Assembly: GCF_003202205.1 (NCBI RefSeq)
Contig: NZ_PDOG01000004.1
Coordinates: 214,641-278,640, forward strand
Source: Halomonas sp. LBP4
GTDB lineage: Bacteria > Pseudomonadota > Gammaproteobacteria > Pseudomonadales > Halomonadaceae
Direction of reading: 5' to 3'
Length of the DNA: 64,000 bases
Of the stretch, positions 44,094 through 55,083 are shown piece by piece; the stretch's first letter is position 1, and each line of letters starts with the position of its first letter. The notes below the pieces were generated by a model, which saw only the letters and a program-made list of their open reading frames with translations, searched no databases and was not told the DNA's origin. Made by a program: the position numbers and the translations under genes.

Positions 44094-46261
44094 TCCTCAA
44101 CGTCGGCGGCCTGGTGACGCACCGGCTGCCGCGACTCGGCCTGGCCGGATGCGGGCAGGGCCGGCCGGCCGGTGCCATCGGCGCCCTTGTCGGCGGCCCG
44201 GGCGTGCTGCGCCTCGAGGCTCGGCGCCCGCTCCATGCCGGCGCCGCGCAGGCGGAAGGCCGACACGGCGATCGACAGCAGCTGCGCCTGGCGCTCCAGC
44301 TCGGCCGCGGCCCGGGCGCTGGCCTGGACCCGTGCGGCGTTCTGCTGGGTGACCTGGTCCATCTCGGTGATGGCCTGGTTGATCTGGCCGATGCCGCCGC
44401 TCTGCTCCTCGGAGGCCGCGGTGATCTCGCCCATGATGTCGTTGACCCGGGTGGTCGCCGACACCACCTCGGCGATGGCTCCCTCCGCCCGCGTCACCAC
44501 CTCGGCGCCGGTACCGATCTCCCGGGAGGAGTCGTCGATCAGCGTGCGGATCTCCTTGGCGGCGTCGGCACTGCGCCCGGCCAGGTTGCGGACCTCGCCG
44601 GCCACCACGGCGAAGCCGCGGCCCTGCTCGCCGGCCCGGGCCGCCTCGACGGAGGCGTTGAGTGCCAGGATGTTGGTCTGGAAGGCGATGGAGTCGATGA
44701 CGTCGATGATCTCGGTCATCCTGCGCGAGCTCTCGGTGATGCGTCCCATGGTCGCCACCACCTCCTGCATCAGCTCGCCGGTCTCGCGGACCCGGCCGGC
44801 GTTCTCGGTGGCCAGGCCGCTGGCCTGGCGGGCGTTGTCGGTGTTCTGCTCCACGGTGGTGGTCATCTCCTCCATGCTCGAGGCGGTCTGCTGCAGCGAC
44901 GCCGCCTGCTGCTCGGTGCGCGAGGAGAGGTCGTCGTTGCCGACGGCGATGTCGCGGGCCGCCGGGGTCACCACCTGGATGCCGCCATGGACGTCGCCGA
45001 CGATGCTGCCGAGGCTCTTGCGCATGATGTCCAGGGCCCCCAGCAGCCGGCCGACCTCGTCGCGACGGCGCGCCGGCACCCGGGCCGCCAGGTTGCCGGC
45101 GGCGATCTGAAGGGTGAAGGCCATGGCGTCGCGCAGCGGCCGGGCCACCGCCCGCAGCGTCATGACGCCCAGCACGACCAGCAGCAGCAGGCCGGCGGCC
45201 AGCCCCCCGGCCTGGGCCAGCAGCATCTGCCGCTGGCCGGCCTCGGCGGCGGCGGCCATCGCCTCGGCGGCCTGACGCTTGCGCTCGATGAGTTCGTTGG
45301 CCGTCGCCACCAGCTCCCCCGACGACTCCAGCAGCGGCGCCAGCTGTTTGTTGAGCGCCATCAGCGCATCGAAGGACTCGCCGGTGAGCGAGGCGGCCAT
45401 CGGCAGCAGTCCGTCCTGCATGAAGGCATCCAGTGCCTCGCCGAAGGCACGGGTCTCGGGCGCCTGGTTGACTTCGCGGGCCATGAAGTCGGCCCAGATC
45501 GCCTCGAGCCGCTCGACGGTCTGCTGCAGATCGGCGGCGCGCTCCTCGCGCGCGCTCATCACCGACCTGCGGTCCTGGCGCGACAGGCTCTGCGGCGCCT
45601 CGGCCACCAGTTGACCGATCTGCTGCAGACGCACCACGTCCTCGAGGCCGTCGCGATTGAGCTCCGCCAGCCGCTCGCCGGACACCTGGAGGCTGAACAG
45701 CCCCATGCCGCCGCTGGCCAGCAGCAGCAGCGCCGCCACCCCGACCATCAGGGAGATCCGCGCGCGCATGGTGGAAAAATTGAGACGCGCCAGGGCCCCG
45801 CGCAGCCCGCGACGGCGCAGTTGGCCGCGCTCCAGGCGCAGGTGCTTGCCCTTGCCGGCGCGGATCCGGGCATAGGCATCCTCGGCCCGCTCGATCGCCT
45901 CGCGGCTGGCCTTGACCCGCACCGAGGCGTAGCCGACCACCTCGCCCTCCTCGACGATGGGGGTGACGTTGGCGTCGACCCAGTAGTGGTCGCCGTTCTT
46001 GCGCCGGTTCTTGACCAGCCCGCGCCAGCTCTCGCCGGCGGCGAGGGTCTCCCAGAGGTTGGCGAAGGCCTCCGGCGGCATATCCGGGTGGCGCACCAGG
46101 TTGTGGGGCGCCCCGATCAGTTCGTCGTGGCTGAAGCCGCTGACCTCGGCGAAGGCCGGGTTGGCGTAGGTGATCCGCCCCTTGAGGTCGGTACGGGAGA
46201 TCAGGAAGTGATCGTCCTCGAGCTGGTACTCCTGCCGGGTGACAGGTTGATTATCGCGCAT
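44078..46261 (-). CDS. PAS-containing methyl-accepting chemotaxis protein (Aer-like)
   Basis: A 727-residue receptor. The N-terminal cytosolic PAS domain (about residues 15-115) has the Aer-type pattern [40 protein letters not shown] and [19 protein letters not shown], which in Aer binds FAD and senses redox/oxygen. A transmembrane helix, a helical region, a second transmembrane helix ([15 protein letters not shown]), HAMP and the conserved signalling tip follow. The tail EEWEEF can bind CheR. The ATG at 46261 has GGGG eight bases upstream and is preferred to 46267. It overlaps the preceding MCP stop. Given the surrounding anaerobic genes, energy taxis is a plausible role. Confidence 0.92.
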   Translation of the reverse strand: MRDNQPVTRQEYQLEDDHFLISRTDLKGRITYANPAFAEVSGFSHDELIGAPHNLVRHPDMPPEAFANLWETLAAGESWRGLVKNRRKNGDHYWVDANVTPIVEEGEVVGYASVRVKASREAIERAEDAYARIRAGKGKHLRLERGQLRRRGLRGALARLNFSTMRARISLMVGVAALLLLASGGMGLFSLQVSGERLAELNRDGLEDVVRLQQIGQLVAEAPQSLSRQDRRSVMSAREERAADLQQTVERLEAIWADFMAREVNQAPETRAFGEALDAFMQDGLLPMAASLTGESFDALMALNKQLAPLLESSGELVATANELIERKRQAAEAMAAAAEAGQRQMLLAQAGGLAAGLLLLVVLGVMTLRAVARPLRDAMAFTLQIAAGNLAARVPARRRDEVGRLLGALDIMRKSLGSIVGDVHGGIQVVTPAARDIAVGNDDLSSRTEQQAASLQQTASSMEEMTTTVEQNTDNARQASGLATENAGRVRETGELMQEVVATMGRITESSRRMTEIIDVIDSIAFQTNILALNASVEAARAGEQGRGFAVVAGEVRNLAGRSADAAKEIRTLIDDSSREIGTGAEVVTRAEGAIAEVVSATTRVNDIMGEITAASEEQSGGIGQINQAITEMDQVTQQNAARVQASARAAAELERQAQLLSIAVSAFRLRGAGMERAPSLEAQHARAADKGADGTGRPALPASGQAESRQPVRHQAADVEEWEEF

Positions 46262-47624
46262 CGTCATTTCCCCTGGTGGCGGCTGTCGGCGCCGCTCTTG
46301 TCGATGGGTTGTCGTTAGGATGGTCGTGGCCGAGGCGGCCGGCGGGTTCCTGGCGTGCCCCGTCCCTCCGCGACGGCATCAGGGACGGCATCCAGCGGGC
46401 CAGGTCGCCGGTATCGTCGCTACCGCCCCCGGCCAGGCGGAAGCCGGCCACGGCCCCCTTGAGTCGCTCCGCCTCGGCCTCCACCTGGTGGGCCGCGGCG
46501 GCGGCCTGTTGCACCAGCGCGGCGTTCTGCTGGGTCACCTGGTCCATCTGCGCCACGGCCAGGTTGACCTGGTCGATACCGTGGCTCTGTTCCTGGGAGG
46601 CGGAGGCGATCTCGTCCATGATGTCGCTCACCTTCTGCACCGCGGCGACGATCTCGCCCATGGTCTGGCCGGCCCTGTCGGCTCGCGCGGTGCCGGTCTC
46701 GACCCGGGCCACCGAGGCCTCGATCAGGCCGCGGATCTCGCGGGCGGCATCGGCCGAACGCCCGGCCAGATTGCGCACCTCGCCGGCCACCACGGCGAAG
46801 CCGCGCCCCTGCTCGCCGGCCCGGGCGGCCTCGACGGAAGCGTTGAGCGCCAGGATATTGGTCTGGAAGGCGATGGAATCGATCACCTTGATGATCTCGG
46901 TGATCTGCTGCGAGCTCTGGCGGATCTCGTGCATGGTGGTGACCACCTCGCCCACCACCTCACCGCCCGCCCCGGCGGTACGCGAGGCCTCCACGGCCAG
47001 CTGGTTGGCATGATGGGCATTGTCGGCGTTCTGCTTCACCGTGGAGGAGAGCTCCTCCATGCTCGAGGCGGTCTCCTCCAGGGAGGCGGCCTGCTGTTCG
47101 GTCCGCGCCGAGAGGTCGCTGTTGCCGTGGGCGATGCGCTGCGAGCCGCGGTAGATGGCGTCGCTGCTTCCGCGCACCGTTCCCACGGTCCGCGACAGGC
47201 TCTGCTGCATCTTTTCCACCGCAGCGTAGAGCCGGCCGATCTCATTGTCGCCGAGATGCTCGATCGGCACCGCGAGGTCGCCGCCGGCCATGGTGTCGAA
47301 GTGTGCCACCACCCGCGAGAGCGGCCGGATCACGTTGACGGTGACGCCCCAGACCACGGTCAATGTGGTCAGTACCGCGAGCAGCAGCACGGCGACGATG
47401 GCCAGGCGCAGGGCGTCCGCCGCCGCGGCGAAGGCCTGCTGCTGCAGCGCGCCGGCCTCGCCGGCATGGGGGGCCATCTCGGCGACCGCCTGACGTCCCT
47501 GCTCGAGCACGTAGAGGCCCAACCCGCTGAGCGCCAGGATCAGGACGAAGAAGGTTCCCAGCACCAGGAACCAGCTCAGCCGCACCGTCATGTTATCGAG
47601 AACCCGCTTCACCCATCGCTTCAC
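46251..47624 (-). CDS. Methyl-accepting chemotaxis protein with a very short periplasmic segment
   Basis: A 457-residue receptor with two transmembrane helices ([20 protein letters not shown] and [19 protein letters not shown]) separated by only about 40 residues, too few for a normal sensor domain. HAMP ([20 protein letters not shown]) and the signalling tip ([20 protein letters not shown]) are intact. The C-terminus lacks the W-x-x-F pentapeptide. It starts at GTG 47624 after GGGGTGG. It may sense membrane state or act through other receptors. Confidence 0.88.
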   Translation of the reverse strand: MKRWVKRVLDNMTVRLSWFLVLGTFFVLILALSGLGLYVLEQGRQAVAEMAPHAGEAGALQQQAFAAAADALRLAIVAVLLLAVLTTLTVVWGVTVNVIRPLSRVVAHFDTMAGGDLAVPIEHLGDNEIGRLYAAVEKMQQSLSRTVGTVRGSSDAIYRGSQRIAHGNSDLSARTEQQAASLEETASSMEELSSTVKQNADNAHHANQLAVEASRTAGAGGEVVGEVVTTMHEIRQSSQQITEIIKVIDSIAFQTNILALNASVEAARAGEQGRGFAVVAGEVRNLAGRSADAAREIRGLIEASVARVETGTARADRAGQTMGEIVAAVQKVSDIMDEIASASQEQSHGIDQVNLAVAQMDQVTQQNAALVQQAAAAAHQVEAEAERLKGAVAGFRLAGGGSDDTGDLARWMPSLMPSRRDGARQEPAGRLGHDHPNDNPSTRAAPTAATRGNDDAR

Positions 47625-47689
47625 GCTGCCACCCCGTCTGTGAAATTCCCTGCTTCTGCCACGGTCGAGCCTTGGCACCCTTCGGATTC

Positions 47690-47726
47690 GGGGAGGGCCC
47701 GGCTCTCGCGGCCGGTTCCCCTCCCC
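47690..47726. other. Long GC-rich hairpin between two MCP genes
   Basis: GGGGAGGG (47690-47697) pairs with CCCTCCCC (47719-47726), and inside it CCGGC pairs with GCCGG. The hairpin lies in the 133-bp gap after the CACHE-type MCP gene. No T-run is seen; it may attenuate the motAB-cheAW-mcp transcript. Confidence 0.4.
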
Positions 47727-47757
47727 CGACGCCAGGGGGCGTCATGACATGGCCGGG

Positions 47758-49404
47758 TCAGGCCTCGACCGGCGCCTGGCTCTCCTGCACTTCCCGAGAC
47801 GCCCCGGGCGCCGCCAGGGCGGGGTGCCGGGCCTCGCCCGAGCCTGCTGCCGCCCGCTGGCCGGCAGCGACACGGAAGCGCTCGACATGTGCACGCAGGC
47901 GCTGGCCCTGGTCGGCCAGGCGCTGCGAGGCGACGGTGTGCTCTTCGACCAGGCCGGCGTTCTGCTGGGTCATGCGATCCATCTGGGAGACCGCCTCGTT
48001 GACCTGCTCGATGCCGTGGCTCTGCTCCCGGGAGGCGGCGGAGATCTCGTCGACCAGGGTGCTCAACTGGGTGATCTCCCGGGCGATACCGGCGATGATC
48101 CCGCCGGTCTCCTCCACCTGGCGGGTGCCCTCGACGACCTGGTTGTCCGAGGTCCCGATCAAGCCCTTGATCTCCTGGGCGGCCTCGGCGCTGCGACTGG
48201 CCAGCTTGCGCACCTCCTCGGCGACCACGGCGAAACCGCGGCCATGCTCGCCGGCCCTGGCGGCCTCGACGGAGGCGTTGAGCGCCAGGATGTTGGTCTG
48301 GAAGGCAATGGCGTCGATGGTCTCGACGATGGTGGTCATCTGGCCGGCGCTCTCGTTGATCGCCGACATGGAGTCGATCACGCTGGTCATGGCCTGGCGG
48401 CCCCGCTCGGCGCTCTGCGCCGCGCTGCCGGCCAGTTCACGGGCCTGCTCGCCGTGTTCGGCGTTCTGCTTCACGGTGGCGGTCAGCTGCTCCATGCTCG
48501 AGGCGGTCTCGGCGAGCGACGCCGCCTGCTGCTCGGTGCGGGTGGCCAGCTCGTCGTTGCCCGCGGCGAGTTCCGCCACGGCGTGGTTGAGCTCGTCGGC
48601 GCTGTGGTGGATCTCGCCGATGGTCGAGGCCAGCGAAGCGCGCATGCGGTCGATGTCGTAGAGCAGGCTCTGCCGGTCGCCCGCACTCAGGCGCACGTCA
48701 CGGGTCAGATCGCCATCGGCGATATGGCTGACCACCTCGGCGGCATAGCGCGGGTCGCCGCCCAGACGGCGGGAGATATCGCGGATCGCGAGCCCCATCA
48801 GTCCCGTCAGCGGCAGGCCCACCGCCAGCAGTGCGAGCAGGTTGCCGACCAGCGAGGAGAGGAAGGCGGCGTCGATGTCATCGATGTAGACCCCGGTGCC
48901 CACCACCCAGCCCCAGGGCGCGTAGAAGGCATGGGAGGAGGACTTCTCCGCCAGGCCGCCCTGCGCCTCGTGGGCCCAGAGATAGTCGACGAAGCCATCG
49001 TCGTGCCGCACGGACTCGAGGAACTCCCGGAACAGGTAGCGCCCCTCGTCGTTCTGGAAGTCGCCGACGGAGGTGCCTACCGGCAGGCGCGGATGGGCCA
49101 GCAGCTCGTAGTCCTCGTTGAAGACATAGAGGTAGCCGCGGCCTTGGTCATAGGTCATGTCGCGGACCATGGCCGCCGCCAGGGTCCTGGCCTCGGCCTC
49201 GTCGAGCTCGCCACTCTCGACCCGCTCGGCCTGGCCGGCGATGGCGTTCATCGCCATGTCGATGGTGTCGCCGAGCGCCGCCTTGCGCTCGCTGAGCATG
49301 GTTTGCCGGTTCTCCCAGGCGCCCCAGCCGACCAGCAGCAGCATGGCCAGCCAGATGATGCCCAGCAGTCCCCACAGTCTTTTCGTTGTCGACGGTCCCT
49401 TCAT
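47758..49404 (-). CDS. Methyl-accepting chemotaxis protein with single Cache (sCache) sensor
   Basis: A 548-residue receptor. Transmembrane helix 1 ([19 protein letters not shown]) is followed by a periplasmic sCache_2-like domain ([40 protein letters not shown]), transmembrane helix 2, HAMP ([16 protein letters not shown]) and the signalling tip ([20 protein letters not shown]). No C-terminal pentapeptide is present. The ATG at 49404 is preferred because GAGGA lies upstream; the ATG at 49425 has none. sCache domains usually bind small organic acids; the ligand here is unknown. Confidence 0.9.
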   Translation of the reverse strand: MKGPSTTKRLWGLLGIIWLAMLLLVGWGAWENRQTMLSERKAALGDTIDMAMNAIAGQAERVESGELDEAEARTLAAAMVRDMTYDQGRGYLYVFNEDYELLAHPRLPVGTSVGDFQNDEGRYLFREFLESVRHDDGFVDYLWAHEAQGGLAEKSSSHAFYAPWGWVVGTGVYIDDIDAAFLSSLVGNLLALLAVGLPLTGLMGLAIRDISRRLGGDPRYAAEVVSHIADGDLTRDVRLSAGDRQSLLYDIDRMRASLASTIGEIHHSADELNHAVAELAAGNDELATRTEQQAASLAETASSMEQLTATVKQNAEHGEQARELAGSAAQSAERGRQAMTSVIDSMSAINESAGQMTTIVETIDAIAFQTNILALNASVEAARAGEHGRGFAVVAEEVRKLASRSAEAAQEIKGLIGTSDNQVVEGTRQVEETGGIIAGIAREITQLSTLVDEISAASREQSHGIEQVNEAVSQMDRMTQQNAGLVEEHTVASQRLADQGQRLRAHVERFRVAAGQRAAAGSGEARHPALAAPGASREVQESQAPVEA

Positions 49405-49523
49405 GGCGTCCTCGGTCGTACTCATCTGGTGTTGTGGTGGTATCGGTGCGTCCCGCCTCGCACCGGCACTCATGGCTGGACATCGGCCCGTGCCGCCGGT
49501 GCTTGAGGCCGGTGGGGGCCGGC

Positions 49524-50018
49524 TCACTCGCCGGCGTGCTCGACCAGCGCCATCTCCTCGCTGGTCAGCAGCTTGTCGATGTCCACCAGCACCAGCATGC
49601 GGTCCTCCAGGCTGCCCAGGCCGCTGAGGAAGTCCGACGACAGGGTCACCCCGAACTCCGGGGCCGGCTTGATCTGGTCCGGCGACAGGGTCATGACGTC
49701 GGAAACGCCGTCGACCACGATGCCCACGATCCGATCCTGGACGTTGACCACGATCACCACGGTCTGGCCACCGTACTCGACCTTGTCGAGGTGGAACTTG
49801 ATGCGCAGGTCGACGATCGGCACGATCACGCCGCGCAGGTTGGTGACGCCCTTGATGAAGTCCGGGGCATTGGCGATCCGCGTGACGTTCTCGTAGCCGC
49901 GGATCTCCTGCACCTTGAGGATATCGACGGCGTACTCCTCCTCGCCCAGCGAGAACACCAGGAACTCACGGTGGTGGGCGTCGGCCGCGGTCAGGGCCGC
50001 ATCGGTCATCTGGTTCAT
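49524..50018 (-). CDS. cheW: Chemotaxis coupling protein CheW
   Basis: A 164-residue adaptor joining receptors and CheA. The SH3-like fold is typical ([60 protein letters not shown]). The ATG at 50018 overlaps the cheA stop (ATGA). The 120-bp gap after it precedes the CACHE-type MCP. Confidence 0.96.
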   Translation of the reverse strand: MNQMTDAALTAADAHHREFLVFSLGEEEYAVDILKVQEIRGYENVTRIANAPDFIKGVTNLRGVIVPIVDLRIKFHLDKVEYGGQTVVIVVNVQDRIVGIVVDGVSDVMTLSPDQIKPAPEFGVTLSSDFLSGLGSLEDRMLVLVDIDKLLTSEEMALVEHAGE

Positions 50019-52105
50019 GATGATGTCTCCAGCGCGTTGTCGGATAAGGCTTCGAGAGAGTGGGCGGCACGCCCGGGACGACGCGCCTCCTTCTTGGTCC
50101 GGCTGAGGCGGTGCAGGCCGGTGATGTCGAGGATCAGGGCCACGCTGCCGTCCCCCAGGATGGTCGCCGCCGATACCCCCGGCACCTTGCGATAGTTGGT
50201 CTCCAGGTTCTTCACCACCACCTGCTGCTGGCCGACCAGGTCGTCCACCAGCAAGGCGTAGCGGCGTCCCTCGCCCTGCACGATCACCGCAATGGTCTCG
50301 GTCAACTCGGTCCTCGCGCCGGGCACGTCCAGGGCCTCGTGGACCGCCACCACCGGCAGGTACTCGTCGCGCACCTTGAGCACCACGTCGTCGCCGGCCA
50401 TGGCGTAGAGGTCCTCCCTGGCCGGCTGCAGCGACTCGAGCACCGCCGACAGCGGCAGGATGAACACCTCGTTGCCCACCTTGATCGACATGCCGTCGAG
50501 GATCGCCAGGGTCAGCGGCAGCACGATACGGATCGTCGTCCCCTCACCGGGCGTCGACATGATCTGCACATGCCCGCCCATGCCCTGGATGTTGCGCTTG
50601 ACCACGTCCATGCCGACGCCGCGACCGGAGACGTCGGTGACCTCCCTGGCGGTGGAGAAGCCGGGGGCGAAGATCAGCTGCCACACCTCGTCGTCGCTCA
50701 TGGTGTCCGCGACGTTCAGGCCGTTCTCGCGGGCCTTGGCCAGCAGCCTGTCGCGGTTGAGGCCCGCTCCGTCGTCGATCACCTCGATGAGGATGTTGCC
50801 GCCCTGGTGCCGGGCCGAGAGCGTGAGCCTGCCGGTGCGCGGCTTGCCCGCGGCCTCGCGCACCTCCGGCGGCTCGATGCCGTGGTCGAGGCTGTTGCGC
50901 ACCAGGTGGGTGAGGGGGTCGATGATGCGCTCGGTGAGGCTCTTGTCGAGCTCGGTGGACTCGCCCTCGGTGATCAGCTCGATCTCCTTGCCGAGCTTGC
51001 TCGAGGTCTCGCGCACGACACGGGGAAAGCGACTGAAGACGAAGTCCATGGGGATCATGCGGATCGACATCACCGCTTCCTGCAGGTCCCGGGCGTTGCG
51101 CTGCAGCAGGTTCATGCCGTTGACCAGCGAGCCGTTGGTCACGCCGTCGAGTTCGCCGACGGTCTGGTCGAGCATCGACTGGGTGATGATCAGCTCGCCC
51201 ACCAGGTTGATGATCTGGTCCACCTTGTCCACCGAGACACGGATCGAGGTCGACTCGCCGGCGCCCTTGGCCTTCGACTTGGCCGCCGGCTTCTGTGTCG
51301 GTGCCGACCGGGTCACGGCGGTGGCTGCCGGTCCGCCGGACGCCGGCTCGGCAGCCACCGGGGCAGCCGGCGCCTGCGGCGCCGCGGCGGTCGTCGAGGA
51401 CTCACCGCCGGCCGCGCGCACCTCGACCTGCTCCGGCTCGACGATGAAGCACATCACCGCCTCGATGTCATCGGCGCTGGCCGTGGTCTCGAGCGTCACC
51501 TCGTAGCGGGCCGCGTCGCCGGACTGGTCGCGCACCTCGCCGAGCTGGCCGAGCTCCTCGACCAGCAACTGGCGGTTCGCGTCGTTTACCCCCAGCAGGG
51601 CCACGATCAGGTGGCCGGAGGCGGTGGCAGCCCCCGCTTCCGGCTCGACCACGGGCGTCGGCTCGGGCGCCTTGGCCGCCGTCGGTGCAGGCGCCCCGCC
51701 GCCGTCGAGATCCTGGCCGATCTCCTCCAGCGCCAGCTGCTGCAGGGTCCGGCAGATGCGCTCGAAGGCCTCCTGGTCCGGCTCGTTGCCGTTGCGATAG
51801 GCATCCAGCTGGTCGTGAAGCATGTCCTTGGTTTCCAGAAAGGTGTCGACGATGTCACGCCGCAGGGCGAGCTCCCCGCGGCGGGTATGGTCGAGCAGGT
51901 TCTCGAACAGGTGGGTCGTCTTCTGCAGCACGTCGAAGCCGAAGGTGCCGGCGCCACCCTTGATCGAGTGCGCGGCGCGGAAGATCGCATTGAGCTGTTC
52001 GGCGTCCGGCTCCTCGACATCCAGTTCCAGGAGGTAGCGCTCCATGTCGGCGAGCAGCTCTTCGGCTTCCTCGAAGAAGGTGTCGTAGAAATCGGTGATA
52101 TCCAT
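50015..52105 (-). CDS. cheA: Chemotaxis histidine kinase CheA
   Basis: A 696-residue kinase. P1 domain with the phosphorylated His46 ([20 protein letters not shown]); P2 around residues 165-230; a Pro/Ala-rich linker; P3 dimerisation; P4 ATP-binding with [27 protein letters not shown] and [15 protein letters not shown]5 CheW-like regulatory domain at the C-terminus ([20 protein letters not shown]). All kinase boxes look intact. It lies 33 bp after motB in the motAB-cheAW operon. Confidence 0.97.
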   Translation of the reverse strand: MDITDFYDTFFEEAEELLADMERYLLELDVEEPDAEQLNAIFRAAHSIKGGAGTFGFDVLQKTTHLFENLLDHTRRGELALRRDIVDTFLETKDMLHDQLDAYRNGNEPDQEAFERICRTLQQLALEEIGQDLDGGGAPAPTAAKAPEPTPVVEPEAGAATASGHLIVALLGVNDANRQLLVEELGQLGEVRDQSGDAARYEVTLETTASADDIEAVMCFIVEPEQVEVRAAGGESSTTAAAPQAPAAPVAAEPASGGPAATAVTRSAPTQKPAAKSKAKGAGESTSIRVSVDKVDQIINLVGELIITQSMLDQTVGELDGVTNGSLVNGMNLLQRNARDLQEAVMSIRMIPMDFVFSRFPRVVRETSSKLGKEIELITEGESTELDKSLTERIIDPLTHLVRNSLDHGIEPPEVREAAGKPRTGRLTLSARHQGGNILIEVIDDGAGLNRDRLLAKARENGLNVADTMSDDEVWQLIFAPGFSTAREVTDVSGRGVGMDVVKRNIQGMGGHVQIMSTPGEGTTIRIVLPLTLAILDGMSIKVGNEVFILPLSAVLESLQPAREDLYAMAGDDVVLKVRDEYLPVVAVHEALDVPGARTELTETIAVIVQGEGRRYALLVDDLVGQQQVVVKNLETNYRKVPGVSAATILGDGSVALILDITGLHRLSRTKKEARRPGRAAHSLEALSDNALETSS

Positions 52106-52138
52106 CCGCGTTTTCCACCCTGGAGTTGTTGACGGGGC

Positions 52139-53098
52139 TCAGCGCCCCTGTTCGCCATCGAGGGCCTGGCGCAGGCTGTCGGTGAATCGCTCCACCGGCG
52201 CCGGGTCGATGGGACTGGTGTCTCGCCGCCTCAGCAGCGACGGCATGCCGGGGCCGTCCAGCAGGCTGGGCGAGCGGATCCGCTCGCTCACCTGCGGGAA
52301 GAGCACCAGCAGTTCGATGCGTCGGTTGATCGGGTCGACCGGGGCGGTATCCGGCATCGGCACCCGGTCGGCGAAGCCCGACACCCGCAGCAGCTTGTCC
52401 GGTTCCAGCCCGCCCGCCACCAGCTCGCGGCGCGAGGCGTTGGCCCGACCGCTGGCGAGCTCCCAGTTGCCGTAGCCCCGGTAGCCGTTGAGATAGGCCA
52501 GGCTGTCGGTATGGCCGCTGAGGCTCAGGTCATTGGGCAGCTCGTTGAGCAGCGGGGCGATGGTGCGCAGCAGGTCGCGCATGTAGGGCGCCACCCGGTC
52601 GCTGCCGAGATCGAACATCGGCCGCTGGTCGGTATCCAGCAGCTGGATCCTCAGCCCCTCCTGGGTCAGGTCGAAGCGCAGCTGCGGCCTCAGCTGGCGC
52701 AGCTCGGGATCGGCCTCGATCACCGTCTCGATGCGCCGCTGCAGGTCCATGAAGAAGCGCCGCTGCTCGTCGCTGGGGCGGGTCTGGGTGCGCATGTCGA
52801 TGCGCGCCCGCTCGCCGTCGGTGTGGGCCGGATCCGGCCCGCCCCCGGGAATCGGCCGGGTGCTGCCGGTGATCCGCTCCCCGCCGGTGATGGCACCGAC
52901 CAGCGGAGTACTGAAATAGTCGGCGACTCCCTCGCGCTGCTCCGGCGACGCCGCGGCGAGGATCCACATCACCAGGAACAGCGCCATCAGCGCCGTCATG
53001 AAGTCGGCCAGGGCGATCTTCCAGCTGCCGCCATGGTGGTGGTTGACCACCTTCTTGCGGCGGATGATGATCGGCCGCCGCTCCCCCGCCGTACTCAT
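52139..53098 (-). CDS. motB: Flagellar stator protein MotB
   Basis: A 319-residue stator subunit. The N-terminal basic tail is followed by one transmembrane helix with the proton-carrying Asp32 (WKIALADFMTALMALFLVMW). The OmpA-like peptidoglycan-binding domain shows LSLSGHTDSLAYLNGYRGYG, NWELASGRANASRRELVAGG and NRRIELLVLFPQ. The ATG at 53098 overlaps the motA stop (ATGA). It is the enteric-type MotB, unlike the shorter one at 28.8 kb. Confidence 0.96.
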   Translation of the reverse strand: MSTAGERRPIIIRRKKVVNHHHGGSWKIALADFMTALMALFLVMWILAAASPEQREGVADYFSTPLVGAITGGERITGSTRPIPGGGPDPAHTDGERARIDMRTQTRPSDEQRRFFMDLQRRIETVIEADPELRQLRPQLRFDLTQEGLRIQLLDTDQRPMFDLGSDRVAPYMRDLLRTIAPLLNELPNDLSLSGHTDSLAYLNGYRGYGNWELASGRANASRRELVAGGLEPDKLLRVSGFADRVPMPDTAPVDPINRRIELLVLFPQVSERIRSPSLLDGPGMPSLLRRRDTSPIDPAPVERFTDSLRQALDGEQGR

Positions 53099-53967
53099 GC
53101 GCTACCCGCACCCGACCTGGCGTTGCGTACGTACTCCTCGAGCTCGCTGAAGCCGGGGCGTTCGGCGGTGTGCAGGGCCTTGCGGCCAAACTCCACCGCC
53201 AACTGCGGGGCATAGCCGTGCAGGCTGGCCAGCAGGGTGACCCGAATGCACTGCAGCATCTTCTCCGCCTCCTTGGCCTGGCGTTCGATACGGCTGGCCA
53301 CCGGACTGATGAAGCCGTAGCCCAGCAGGATTCCCAGGAAGGTGCCGACCAGGGCGTGGGCAATCATCACGCCCATCTCGTCGGGAGCGGCATCGGCGGT
53401 GCTCAGGGCCCGTACCACCCCCATGACCGCCGCTACGATGCCGAAGGCGGGCATGGCGTCGCCGACCTTGGCAATGGCATCGGCAGGCACATGCGCCTCC
53501 TGCTCGAAGGCCTCGATCTCATGCAGCATCAGTTCGTCGATCTCCATGGGGTCCATGCTGCCGCTGACCATCAGGCGCAGGTAGTCGGTGAGGAAGTTCA
53601 TGATCATGGGGTCGGCGAGCACCTGGGGGTGCTCGTTGAACAGCGTGCTCTCCGCGGGGTTGTCGATGTCCCGCTCGATCCCCAGCATGCCCTCGCGGCG
53701 GATCTTGGAGAGCAGCTTGAACTGCAGCGCCATCAGCTCCATGTAGAGCGCCTTGTTGTACTTCTTGGAGCGCCGCAGTCGCGGGAAGATGCGGAAAGTG
53801 GCCTTGATCGCCTTGCCGTTGTTGGAGGCGATGAAGGCGCCGATGCCGGCCCCGCCGATCATCAGGAACTCGGTGGGCTGGTAGAGCGGGCCCAGGCTAC
53901 CGCCGGCCAGCACGAAGCCACCGAACACGCAGAGGATGACGACGATATATCCAAGGGGTATCAGCAC
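53095..53967 (-). CDS. motA: Flagellar stator protein MotA
   Basis: A 290-residue proton-channel subunit with four transmembrane helices (IPLGYIVVILCVFGGFVLAG; EFLMIGGAGIGAFIASNNGK; FGIVAAVMGVVRAL; IAHALVGTFLGILLGYGFIS). The cytosolic loop LLSKIRREGMLGIERDIDNP contains the rotor-contact arginine/glutamate region. It is the first gene of motAB-cheAW-mcps-cheR, preceded by a sigma-28 promoter at 54074-54100. Confidence 0.96.
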   Translation of the reverse strand: MLIPLGYIVVILCVFGGFVLAGGSLGPLYQPTEFLMIGGAGIGAFIASNNGKAIKATFRIFPRLRRSKKYNKALYMELMALQFKLLSKIRREGMLGIERDIDNPAESTLFNEHPQVLADPMIMNFLTDYLRLMVSGSMDPMEIDELMLHEIEAFEQEAHVPADAIAKVGDAMPAFGIVAAVMGVVRALSTADAAPDEMGVMIAHALVGTFLGILLGYGFISPVASRIERQAKEAEKMLQCIRVTLLASLHGYAPQLAVEFGRKALHTAERPGFSELEEYVRNARSGAGSA

Positions 53968-54073
53968 TGCCGGTATCCTTTTCTCACAACGTTTTTCGCC
54001 CCACGGCTGGCGTTACACCATCGACGTCCCCGCGGCTCGACGCACGCGCTCGGCAGCGGGAGCGTCATCTCCG

Positions 54074-54100
54074 TTATCGGCAGCACCGAGAGGGACTTGA
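54074..54100 (-). promoter_or_regulatory. Sigma-28 promoter of motAB-cheAW
   Basis: Minus strand: TCAAGTCC (54100-54093), 11-bp spacer, GCCGATAA (54081-54074), the exact consensus -10. It lies 107 bp before the motA start. Confidence 0.85.
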
Positions 54101-54183
54101 GGAAGAGGGCGGAAAAAATCGGCAGGGGCCGCCCCTGAACGACAGACGCCCCACGAAGGGGCGTCCGGTGGAATCGGCAGAGA

Positions 54184-54762
54184 TCAGGCCTGGTGGCGAA
54201 CGCCAGGTTCCCGGGCACTGTCGGCGGCCACGGCCGAGGCCTGCTGCCGCTTGCGGGTCTTGCCGGCCCGGGAGGGGGGCTGGCAGATGCCGCACACATA
54301 GTCGTGCGCGGGGCTGTGGGCGTGGGCGACGAAGTGACCGCCACAGCGGGCGCACTCCGAGAGCTGCAGCAGGTCGCTCTCGAAGAAGCGCACCAGGGTC
54401 CAGGCCCGGGTCAGCCCCAGCACTGCCTCGACGCCGTCGATCTGCACCTGTTCCCGGTAGAGCCGGAAGGCCCGCACGAAGGCCTCCATGCGCTCGCAGC
54501 CATGATCTTCCCGCAACCGCGAGTAGATGTTGTAGAACAGCGAGGAGTGGATATTGGGCAACCAGGTGATGAACCAGTCGGTGGAGAACGGCAGCATGCC
54601 CTTGGGCGGCGACATGCCGCGGACTTCCTTGTAGAGCTTGATCAGCCGGGCACGGCTGATGTCGGTTTCGGTTTCCAGCACCTGCAGCCGGGCCCCGAGC
54701 TCGATCAGCTCGATGGCCAGCTGCACCTGCTCCATTTCGGCGACCAGACTCTTCTGTGACAT
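54184..54762 (-). CDS. flhC: Flagellar master regulator subunit FlhC
   Basis: A 192-residue subunit of the FlhD4C2 activator of early flagellar operons. Zinc ligands Cys137, Cys140, Cys157 and Cys160 (SECARCGGHF, DYVCGICQPP) match E. coli FlhC exactly in position. Other family blocks are QLAIELIELGARLQVLETET and GMLPFSTDWFITWLPNIHSS. It starts at ATG 54762, 3 bp after the flhD stop. The presence of FlhDC implies enteric-type, probably peritrichous, flagellar control. Confidence 0.97.
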   Translation of the reverse strand: MSQKSLVAEMEQVQLAIELIELGARLQVLETETDISRARLIKLYKEVRGMSPPKGMLPFSTDWFITWLPNIHSSLFYNIYSRLREDHGCERMEAFVRAFRLYREQVQIDGVEAVLGLTRAWTLVRFFESDLLQLSECARCGGHFVAHAHSPAHDYVCGICQPPSRAGKTRKRQQASAVAADSAREPGVRHQA

Positions 54763-54765
54763 GGG

Positions 54766-55083
54766 TCAGGCTCCCACGGCCAGCTCTTCCTGACGGCAGG
54801 CCATCAGCAGGGACGCGTGGAAGTGGGAGAGACCCTGTTCGCGCTGATTGTGGGTCACCTGGCGTAGCCGCTCGGCGCTGTCATGGCCGAAGTGACACAG
54901 CAACTGGTTGGTCCGCGCCAGCTTCGCCAGCTGTCGGGCATTGAGCGACAGCAGTAGCTCCGCCATCTTGTCATCGATCTTGAGGCGGAACATCGCCGAG
55001 GTACGGTCGCCGTGCAGCATGCGCTGCGCGAGCAGAAGGTAGGCGAGGTTGAGTTCCTCGATCTCGTCCAGAATATCGTTCAT
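54766..55083 (-). CDS. flhD: Flagellar master regulator subunit FlhD
   Basis: A 105-residue partner of FlhC. Family features: ILDEIEELNLAYLLLAQRML, MAELLLSLNARQLAKLARTN and QLLCHFG. The start ATG at 55083 follows TTAGGGAGCC. The 326-bp AT-rich region upstream is the likely site where environmental regulators act on motility. Confidence 0.96.
   Translation of the reverse strand: MNDILDEIEELNLAYLLLAQRMLHGDRTSAMFRLKIDDKMAELLLSLNARQLAKLARTNQLLCHFGHDSAERLRQVTHNQREQGLSHFHASLLMACRQEELAVGA

Noticed and set aside
40690-48310. Near-identical 100-bp stretches in the four MCP genes as mobile or interspersed repeats
   Set aside because: They encode the universally conserved receptor tip and are explained by protein conservation.
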